Notes under the pieces: generated by a model
What the model was told of the DNA's origin: nothing
The model's database searches: none
Seen by the model: only the letters and a program-made list of their open reading frames with translations
NCBI GenBank assembly: GCA_038502055.1
Contig: JAXRKN010000042.1
Span: 1 to 64,000, forward strand
From: Tanytarsus gracilentus
Taxonomy: Eukaryota; Arthropoda; Insecta; Diptera; Chironomidae
Reading direction: 5' to 3'
Length of the DNA: 64,000 bases
Translations under genes and position numbers: made by a program
Part shown: positions 52,001 to 61,493 of the stretch, one piece after another
Layout of the letters: every line of letters begins with the position of its first letter
Numbering within the stretch: position 1 is the first letter of the stretch

Positions 52001-52939
52001 ACACAGCACTGGATTGCGGATAATGAGATGCAAATCTAAAGTGTTCGTGTGAGAGCGTATCAAATGGTGCAAGAGAGATTTTTGTGTAACTCCCACGATG
52101 AGTTTATAATAAAATAAGTTAAAATTGTTACCTTGAGTGTCATTGCAAAGCCCACCCAAAAAAATGTGAGAGCTAATGAATGTTAAAAGATCATAAATGG
52201 GCTGTGCAGTTGGGTTATGGTGAGAGGATTTTAATTCATCTCAGGTCATTAATGAATTTTATAATTATTTAAAAAAATTAAAACTTAATTTTGAATAAAT
52301 TAGAAAATTTTTAACGAAAAATTATTTTTTAAAAATTTCTCTAATTAAAATAAAATGCAAAAATTAACAAAAATAAAATAAATTTATAAAAAAATGCTCT
52401 TCTTTCTCACAACCCAAATTGACAGTCGATTAATTTATCAACAACCAATTTGACCTTCCCACATATTAAATGATGCAAAAATATAATTTTCTCTTCATCA
52501 TTATTCGAGTAAAAAAAAGTGAAATGATGAGCAAAAAGCGGCTAAACTATTAACAGCTGCATTAAAAAACATCATAAAGGTGATTGTTGTTGGAGAGAAA
52601 AAATTTCACATTGTTAATGATAAATTTTTAATCATCTCGATGATCTTCGTACAGTAAACTTCCGTTACACATATGAAAGAGCAATTTTTAATGTCATTGC
52701 AAACACTCTTTGACATGTGCGACACGTTTTTAGCATCACTTTGGTATTTGCTGAAATAATTTTCACCTCCACGAATAAAAAAATGTTTCAAAACCCACAT
52801 GTGGGTGTTGCCGTGTAACCCACTTGTAACTGATCAGTATTGGAAATGCTAAGGAAATGTAATTATGTGGAAGATTTTTTTGGGGAATTTTCTAGAGAAT
52901 TTTTTTTAAGAGAAACCTTGGACAAGTCTTGCACAAGTT

Positions 52940-53258
52940 TTTTAGGAGAAGTCTTGGAGAAGCCATTTTCAAAAAGTTTCGGAGAAGCCATTTTGGAGAA
53001 GTCTCGGAGAAGTCATTTTTGGAGCAGCCATTTTGGAGAAGTCTCGGAGAAGTCTTTTTTGGAGCAGCCATTTTGGAGAAGTCTCGGAGAAGTCTTTTTT
53101 GGAGCAGCCATTTTGGAGAAGTCTCGGAGAAGTCTTTTTTGGAGCAGCCATTTTGGAGAAGTCTCGGAGAAGCCATTTTGGAGAAGTCTTTTTTGGAGCA
53201 GCCATTTTGGAGAAGTCTCGGAGAAGCCATTTTGGAGAAGTCTCGGAGAAGCCATTCT
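52940..53258. repeat. 40-bp tandem repeat array
   Basis: The unit contains GGAGAAGTCTCGGAGAAGTC, a T run, and GGAGCAGCCATTTT. Exact 40-bp spacing is visible at 53021, 53061, 53101 and 53141, with shortened and variant units on both sides. Internally the unit is built from shorter GGAGAAG-type blocks of about 20 bp. It joins the 19-bp array directly at about 53260. Confidence 0.92.
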
Positions 53259-53264
53259 ATAGAG

Positions 53265-53948
53265 GAATTAACATCCAGCTGAGGAACCAACATCCAGCTG
53301 AGGAACCAACATCCAGCTGAGGAACCAACATCCAGCGGAGGAACCAACATCCAGCTGAGGAACCAACATCCAGCGGAGGAACCAACATCCAGCTGAGGAA
53401 CCAACATCCAGCGGAGGAACCAACATCCAGCTGAGGAACCAACATCCAGCGGAGGAACCAACATCCAGCGGAGGAACCAACATCCGACTTAGAAACCAAC
53501 ATCCAGCGGAGGAACCAACATCCAGCTGAGGAACCAACATCCAGCTGAGGAACCAACATCCAGCTGAGGAACCAACATCCAGCGGAGGAACCAACATCCA
53601 GCGGAGGAACCAACATCCAGCGGAGGAACCAACATCCAGCGGAGGAACCAACATCCAGCTGAGGAACCAACATCCAGCTGAGGAACCAACATCCAGCGGA
53701 GGAACCAACATCCAGTGGAGGAACCAACATCCAGCGGAGGAACCAATACTCAGCTGAGGAACCAACATCCAGCTGAGGAACCAACATCCAGCTGAGGAAC
53801 CAACATCCAGCTGAGGAACCAACATCCAGCTGAGGAACCAACATACAGCTGAGGAACCAACATCCAGCTGAGGAACCGACATCCAGCGTTGGAACCAATA
53901 TTCAGCTGAGGAACCAACTTCCAGAGAAAGAACCAACATCCAGCTGAA
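53265..53948. repeat. 19-bp minisatellite, about 36 units
   Basis: The unit CCAGCTGAGGAACCAACAT repeats head to tail. Two main variants alternate irregularly: CAGCTGAGG (about 20 units) and CAGCGGAGG (about 12), with four odd units (for example at 53485 and 53885). Divergence rises at the right end. The minus strand is free of stop codons in all frames simply because the unit lacks TTA, CTA and TCA, so the long ORFs there are not evidence of a gene. Confidence 0.95.
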
Positions 53949-54190
53949 GAACCAAGATCGAGTTCTGAATCTGACATCGACTTAAAATTTTTCTGCAAGA
54001 CTTAAAAATTACCCCTTAAATTTAAATTGCACGCAACACCCTCCATATTTAATAGTTTTTGTTAATTTAACTAACTTTAAAGTGAGAGAGATGGAAATAT
54101 TATTGATTTGGGCAAAACTAGAGTCTATAAGCTATCATTTGGCGAAAACCCGAAATCTCTAGCTGTCCCAGGGGCCTCGGAATTTCAGGA

Positions 54191-54264
54191 ACGGACGGAC
54201 GGACGGACGGACGGACGGACGGAAAGCAGGGCATATAAGTGTTACACCACTTCGTGGGTTACAC
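54191..54264. repeat. (GGAC)n microsatellite followed by a hairpin
   Basis: A tetranucleotide run of about eight GGAC units (54191-54223) is followed 15 bp later by GTGTTACACCAC-TTC-GTGGGTTACAC (54239-54264), an imperfect hairpin. GTCC/GTCT tetranucleotide runs near one end are a known feature of dipteran mini-me/DINE-1 (Helentron-derived) elements, so this may be such an element's end; that is inference. Confidence 0.6.
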
Positions 54265-55423
54265 TAAAAATTCCGCAAGAAACTCAAATTAAATTTTCAC
54301 CTTGAGTGAATCTTTTTAATTGCGATGAACAAGATGCAAGAGATAAAAAAAATTCTCTTACATTTAAAAAGAAGCCATGAAATTAGATCACAAGGCAAAT
54401 AAAAAATAAATCGAAGAACAATTGGATTTATCGAAGCAATCAACCTTAGCAAAACTCGTGTTCTGGCTATTTACGATGTTTGCGGCGTCTGAAATGTTAA
54501 GACGTATTAAAATGGAAGGGAATAAGAGATTCAAGGGAAAATCACTTAATTTTCGATAAAATTAAAAAATTTGAAGATATTTAAATAAATTCAAACTCAA
54601 ATCGACCGTTAAAAATTTAAAATCACGAAGCGAATCTTAAAATTCTAAATTGAGCGTTAAATTTCACGAAATCACGCTCCATGAATGTTCTCGCGGAACT
54701 GCAGGAATTAGCCTAAATTTTCATTCAAATGACCATAAATGTGTTGCGCAACGAATTCTTTCTCGGGATCGTTTTATTCATACACAAGAATTACTTAAAA
54801 TTTTTGACTTAAGAAACTTGCTCGCCGGCATTATCTAATTCTCTTATTCATTCACTTCGTACACAACAACATTCACGTAGCACAATGCCTTGTCGAATTC
54901 TCCAAATATTTGCAAATCACACACAGCTCAGTGAGTGAGTGAGCAGGCAACATGAGGAGAGCGAAATAATGGAACATGGAAATATCTGTACTGACAAATG
55001 TGTGAATAACAACAGCGGCAGCAGCAATATAATAACTTTTTTTTGACAATAGTTCGTGTTGCTGGTGCTCTCTTAAAAATATCACGTTTTACTCTCTGCC
55101 AGAACATGACCAGCGATTTAATTTTTTTTCAACATTGAAATCCATGAAAAATTCGTTAAAAATTATTTTTTTGCGTACCAGAAACATTTGCTTTGAATGA
55201 AGTGATGTTGGCCACACAATTGAGGGAATAATAGCAATAAAGTTATTAATTAATCTTCATCAGAGGCGAACATGAAGTCATTTACGCAAGGTTGGGGAGC
55301 TTAGAGAGAACTAATTTAACCTTTGATTGTTTTCTAAGGAAGTGCGATTGGGTTCAGGAGAATATTAATTTTTAATGGATTTAATAATGAATTTATTTGT
55401 TAATTTTAATGAATTTTTTGAGA

Positions 55424-55558
55424 TCAAGGGGTGAAAAATTGGGTTTGAAAATTAGTTTCAAGTTCAAAAATTTCAAGAGCTATGAACTTCTAAAATTTTA
55501 CTGCTCTTAAATTTAAAAAACTCAGCCCTTGAAAAAATCTTCTGTAACCACCCCTTCA
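55424..55558. repeat. Possible foldback element sharing a TCAAGGGGTG end
   Basis: AAGGGGTG (55426-55433) is complementary to CACCCCTT (55549-55556), enclosing about 115 bp with weak internal pairing (AAGTTC/GAACTT). The outer TCAAGGGGTG motif is the same as at 16199. Confidence 0.4.
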
Positions 55559-58500
55559 ATTTTTAAATTCTAAAATTTACTAAGTGACTCCTTTTTCTAT
55601 ATTGTGAATTTTAAAAATTTATGTAACGGAAATTCAATAAACTTAATTCTAAATTAATTTTGCACTCAATGTGACTGTCCATCCTTTGGATATTTTAACG
55701 CCATTAAAAACAAATTCAAAAGGGTTTGAGTACAGGAAATGAAAAAATAAAACAAACGAGATTAAGAAGAAGATTGTTGACGCAAACTTTTTATAATTTA
55801 GATATCAATGATTCATCTTGAAGCTCAAGCTGTGATCTTCTAAAATTATACATTTCCATACAATGAGCTTCCAGCAGTCTTTTTTTGCATAATTCAAAAC
55901 ATTTCGGAACTTTCTTCTTTTCACTCTTTTTTTGTTTTGTTAGCTGGATAATCATAGCCATAATCGCGAGATTTTTCGAGAGGCATCAATTAGCATTCGT
56001 AAGAAGCTTTTTTTATGGAAGTGCCAAAAATGAAATTTCAAGCTCGATCGCAATTATTAAATATGCATTAAACAATATAAACAATATGGCACATTTTATG
56101 ACCCGATAGATGAGTGAGATCGCGTAACCGCATTTAAGCATTTAATTTTGCCCGCAACTCGCGATTGCTTAATAGTTAATCACCTTTTAATATATTTTTT
56201 GCTTCTTTTAATTTCACAGACTGATGCCTGAGATGATCATAACGATGGTGGCAAGAAAGATGTTTGTAGTTTCATAAAAGAAAAACTTAATGGAATCGTT
56301 AAAAATATTTAATTTAACATCGACAATTGGAGGAGATTCGCACAAAGACAGGAAATTATCAATGGTGAGTGAGTGTTTAGGTCGTTGCATAAGTGCGTGT
56401 TCCGACTGCCCTGTAAAAAATATATGTGTGTTTTTGTTAAACCATAAGTCATTAATAATATTGAGCATTACTTAACATAAAACTTTCATTTCATTTCCAA
56501 AAAGTAATCTCAAAAAACCACATTAAGTTGAATTGAATTTTTTTTTTATTATTTTCATCGCGTAATTGAAATTTTTTAAAGTCTCTCAATTCAATTTTCA
56601 TCTTAATTCAATAACTGACGCTTGTTGGTCGATATTTCAAAATTTTCCGCATTGTAATTTTCAATTTTTTAATGCAACACAACAGATTTTAATTAATGAC
56701 TTAATTGTTAATCACTAATGACGACTCGTGATGATGCAAAAATAGCGAATGATATTAAAAAAGAGAGAAGCGAAAATATTTTCGCAGCAAAAAATTTGCT
56801 TTTAAGGCACGTAAATGAAATGTTTGTGGCGAGAGACGAAGAAGAGACTTGAGGAAATATTTTTGGATTTAAATGGAGTGGAAAATGCAGAGAGTGGCTA
56901 TTGAATCATTTTTTATGGCATGTCGAGAAATTTGAAATATTTTAAGTGAATTTTTTAAAGGTCATTTCATTGAAGTCAATTATTTAAATTTTGACACTTA
57001 TTTCTAACGTATTTTCAATTTTTAAATTATTTGAAAATTATTTTGTAACGTATTTTTAATTTTTAAATTTCAAAAATGTTTAAAATTCAAATTTTTAACT
57101 CCTTTCATTATTTTAATTTTATAAATTTTTCAAATCAATTTCTAACCGCAGGGATATAAAAAATTTAATTAAACCACAAAAAAATACCACACATGTGAAA
57201 TCAAGAGTTAATAAATAAAAATTGACCCTTTTGGCCACTTTTCGGCTTAATAAAAAAGCTGTTAAACCACTTTTAATTCCAAAATAGATTTGAAGTTGAA
57301 AAATTCGTCTCAATCAAATATTTTGATTTGATACTTTTTTTTTGATTGCCGGCATGGAAAGCATTTGTGCGTGTCTCGAAAGGAGAGAAAAGAAAAATCA
57401 TTAATCAAATGTGGAACATGAATGCCATTCATCATGAACTTATAATTATCTCAATTGTTCAATCATATTAAACCATGCGAGCACACCGGTGTAACCGCAC
57501 AATTGCAAATTCATGACATTTCTCCGAAAACCGCCTATAAACTGGCATTTTAAAGTAACACTGAAGCATCATAGAAGAGTTGTAACAAGAAGAACCGGTA
57601 AAACTCCGCAGGAAATTTCCTTCACGTGTGTTTAAGCACTTTGTCGTCCTCGTTTAACGACTTTTCTTCTTATTCTTGCACCCCTTCTCAACTATATCAG
57701 TGCACTATTGCATAATCGCTAAGAAACGCGTTAACAATAGAAGAAATTTTCTATTCTAGAAGTGAAAAAAGGAGATGAATAAAAGGGAGAGAGAGAGTGA
57801 AAGTGCCCATTAAATCACCGTGAATTCATTCATGCGAAAATAACAAGAAACTTCCTCTGCTCTCGCTTGAATTAATAAGGACCTTACAGTATTATAATAG
57901 AACTTTCACATACGCGATTATAGCGGTGAAGACCAGCGGGGAAAATTATGCATGAGGGAAAAATTTAGAGTTGACAATTTGGTGGGAAAGAAATTAATTT
58001 TTACAATTTTAATCTTAAGATTAAAAATATACGGTTAATTTTTGAATCCAGGAAAATTAAAAAATTCTTTTGGACAAAAATTAATTTGAAAATTAAAAAA
58101 AAATAAAAATGCATTTTAAATGCTGTAAAAAATTCCTGGATTAAAATTAGAGCAACTGATTTAAAATTGACAAATTAATCCAAGATTAATTAAAATTTCA
58201 ACCAATAAATGTATTTAAATTTCACTAATTTAAACCCAATCACTTAAGACCATTTATAGTGACAAAAATCATAATAGAAAAGCAATTCCAGTTGCTTTAA
58301 AATTTATTATCGCCATCAAAACCTAACACACAAAACTCTCCCTTCAAATGGCCGTAAACTCTAATCCAATAATATAATTTTATGACCGCTCATCCCAAAA
58401 GAAGCAAGAGAGTGAACAAAAATAAACAGCGAAACTCGTTTTTCTTAACTTTGAAAAAATTCTTCTCGAATTTCATAATTTTTAATGCATCGGAAGAATA

Positions 58501-58773
58501 AGAAGAGATGGAAATGACCTGCGACCCAATTCCATTGTTTACTCGCTGCTATTGTTCCTTTCTCTCTCACATGAACATTTGCGTAGACTCATCGTGCAAT
58601 CGTCGTGCATTCAACGGTCTTTTACAACTGGGCTAGTCCATCTAACGATTATTTATTGCATTTCTTCTGCGTGTGTAAGATGAGACGCGACATGAAATTA
58701 AAATTTGTATTCTCATTTTATTTTCGGAGGGTTTTGAAACATCTTGAAATTTATAAATTTATTGCTCTTACAG

Positions 58774-61493
58774 ACTTTGCTCAATCAAACGGCAAACAGC
58801 ACAGCGGATTTGCATGAGTCGAAGGTGACGTTAACGACTCACAAGCCGAGAATGTCGACGTTGGAGACGCTTGAGGCAAAGGTGATATTCATACATGTTA
58901 TTAATTTTCGTAACTGTATCTAATTTGCTCCATATCCGATCTACATTCTTTCTCTCCAGATGGCAAATATTGAGGAGTCGCTTTACTTATCGGCGGCGCC
59001 ACGAAGAAAGAAAGGCACTTCATTAGGGAGTGTCTCATCACGATCATCACCAAAATTAGATACTATAATTAACAGCAATTGCAGCACATTGTCCAAAGAA
59101 CAGAATAATAACAACCTTAACAATAATCAAAGTACCGAACACACTGTGCAAAAGTAAGTCACTCGTGTACCATTAAATAATTTTTTTTAAAGAAATTATG
59201 ATTGATTTAACTTCAACTAGCAGGGAGCTTTCAATTTCTAATACAAACCTATTAATTATGAGAGTGATTAATTGATCTCGTGAACAATTTCACTTTCATT
59301 GTGGAAGAAAATTTAAATTGATTCAATTGTGTTTGAATTGTATGGAAATTAATATGAAAAAGTTTATTGTTGATGTAAAAATTAGGTTCGAATCCTAAGA
59401 ATTGAAAACGTATATTAACGGATTGTTTCCTAATTTTTTTGCAATTGATTAATATTTTTGATAATTAAATTAATTCAAATTTTAACAATTAACCGTTAAA
59501 TACCAAATACTAAAAAAATTAATTTAAAATTAAACAAAAATAAATTTTAAAATTTTTTATTTATTAACTTTGCCTCAAATTCATCATTTCTCTTCACTAA
59601 TTCTTTTGAACTTTAAATTTTTTAAATGCCAATCATACTTGTCACATAATCCTCATTACATAACACCCAAAAACGTTCATTCCTCCAAAAAATCATTAAT
59701 GATTAAATTTTTTAATAACATTTTTTTCTCATTTCCTCTCACACAAAAAAGCTTGAGAGTTCAAATGGAAAAGGGAGTGGACGATGTTGAGCATAAACAG
59801 CCGCCAACTGAACAGCAGAAATTGCATCGCTTGAAAAATGATTCGGATAATAAGAAAATTGCCATTAGAAATCTCAAAAGTGCACTTCAAAAGCTCGACA
59901 ACTCGACCTCGGACATTGACTCGAGAATTCGTCAAGCTGAATTAGAATACGCGCTAGGTCGTGAAGAATTGCAATTGTTGTCGATAATTGAAGAGGCGCG
60001 CTCGATTCAAGTGAGGTTGGATCGAGAAAAATCGCGACCCGATGCAGCGTCACTTTACAATCTCCTCAAGAAAGGACATCAACTGACATTTACAGCAATT
60101 CAAGCGTCGACCGGTCGCTGGAATGCGAATCAAAAGCAAGACGGCGACGGTTTCTATGTCGATTGGGTGATGGAAGGTGAAGAGTTACATCGAGGTGATC
60201 GCATCATTGAAATTAACGGGCGAATTTTGAGTGGCCGTAATAAGGATGAGTTGCAGAAAGTTTGTGCAAATACTTCAAAATGTGATTTAGTTGTGATACG
60301 AAAAAAGTCAATTTCAATGGTGAACGTAATTCCGCACTCGAGTCATCTTCAATTACAGCAAACTCAAGCGGACAATTTGAGATTGCAGCATCGTATCAGC
60401 TACCTTGAAGAGCAGGTAATTTTGACCGTTTTTAAACAATTACTGACTCAATTTAATTTTTCCTGTTTTCTCATTCTCTCAGGTGAAAGAGTTACTCGAT
60501 ACGCAAAAAGAGAAATTATCACCTGCAATGTCGAATGGAAGTCAACGAAGTGGAACGCACGTTACGAGCATCAGCATCTCATCATCGCCATCTGACCATG
60601 ATCATGATGAAGATCGACCGGTAATTTATCAACGTGGCGCGTTTGTAACGACAATTGTCGGTGGCAAGGCTCAAGACCCGCCACCCAAAATAATTTCGTC
60701 TCCCGTTCAAAAATCATCATCGACTACTAACATCCATAATGGACATCATAAACATGATCTAATGAAGTCACCCTCAACACCAAAAGAAATGAAAGCGCTC
60801 TCGGCTTCGATGTCAAGAATTTCGGTGAGTACCGATGCTCATCTTCAAAGATATCGTAAAGAGCGTGAGAGAAGAGAAAGAGAACGTTATTACAATAGCA
60901 AAAATATCAGCAACAGCAATCGACAGCACAAGTGAGTAATCTTTTGCAAATTATCATCAAACATATTTTTTGGAAAAAGAAGAAAACGAAAATTTATTGC
61001 CACTAATTTTCACTTCATTTTTAAATCACTTTACAGCGGTGGATTCACCAAATCAAGCATTGCCGCATCAATGAATCAAATTGAAAGCGCGTATATGAAG
61101 ACGAGAAAAGAGGGCCGATGTCAAGATGAGAGGAGCATTAAGAGTTTGGATTTTGAGAGCGATGCGCAGACAAATTACGATGATTATGCCTCCGAGCCCG
61201 TTCCAACGCCCAAAATTCGGCCGACGCCACCAAAGAAGCCACTTCGACTATCACTTCAGCGTGCTCAGAGCTTACAAACTGTCAGCGATAATATCATGAC
61301 AATGCCGATGGAAAATCTTGATAAGAAACGTGCAATTAAACGAATTCATAGGGGCGAACAGCAAACACCATCGATTTCAAGTTCAACGAGTGGACGAAAG
61401 TTAAATAATGGCTACAGCAGGTCTATTGAACTATCACCAAAATATATTGAGACTAATTTTACTGCATTGAATTGCAAGCAACGATTTGTATAA
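58774..61493 (+). CDS. HR1-like coiled-coil and PDZ-domain protein, N-terminus not found
   Basis: Five exons, 58774-58881, 58960-59153, 59752-60415, 60483-60931 and 61037-61493, join with consistent phases to 623 residues ending in TAA. The first exon listed has a good acceptor and no obvious start, so more 5' exons are expected; MSTLETLEAKMANIEESLYL is an early internal segment. About residues 120-195 form an HR1-like helical hairpin (ALQKLDNSTSDIDSRIRQAE, LEYALGREELQLLSIIEEAR), the type that binds Rho-family GTPases. About residues 205-295 form a PDZ domain (DGFYVDWVMEGEELHRGDRI, IEINGRIL). The C-terminal half is Ser/Lys/Arg-rich and disordered, with a Pro-rich PTPKIRPTPPKKPLRLSL segment. 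Rhophilin also combines HR1 and PDZ but needs a BRO1 domain, absent here. I do not recognise the exact orthologue; a cortical scaffold role is inference only. Confidence 0.82.

Larger units (their letters stand above)
42126..52839. other. Gene-free stretch, about 10.7 kb
   Basis: The right flank of SNRK is followed by AT-rich DNA without recognisable exons. Strong TATA consensus motifs TATAAATAG occur at 43853-43861 and 44226-44234 on the plus strand, with no clear gene after them. An A-rich stretch at about 49620-49890 ending near a GTGAGTAAGT donor-like site resembles a dipteran 5' UTR exon. A 12-bp-stem hairpin (46057-46099) and an ATT run are listed separately. It may be the long first intron of the gene at 58774. 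Confidence 0.5.
53999..58773. other. Gene-free stretch, about 4.8 kb
   Basis: It holds the GGAC run and hairpin (54191-54264) and a second foldback-like structure (55424-55558). The rest is AT-rich with no convincing exon. Upstream exons of the gene beginning at 58774 should lie here or further left but none could be recognised. Confidence 0.5.

Noticed and set aside
52840..53262. 140-codon plus-strand ORF over the 40-bp array
   Set aside because: Same cause: a stop-poor repeat whose period is not a multiple of three.
53257..53998. Long minus-strand ORFs of up to 223 codons with LVPQLDVGSSAGCWFLSW-type repeats
   Set aside because: They follow from a 19-bp unit without stops on that strand; the same peptide appears in every frame, and there is no start context or splice structure.
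59382..59398. tRNA gene suggested by a perfect T-arm
   Set aside because: No A box, anticodon arm or acceptor stem can be drawn upstream or downstream.
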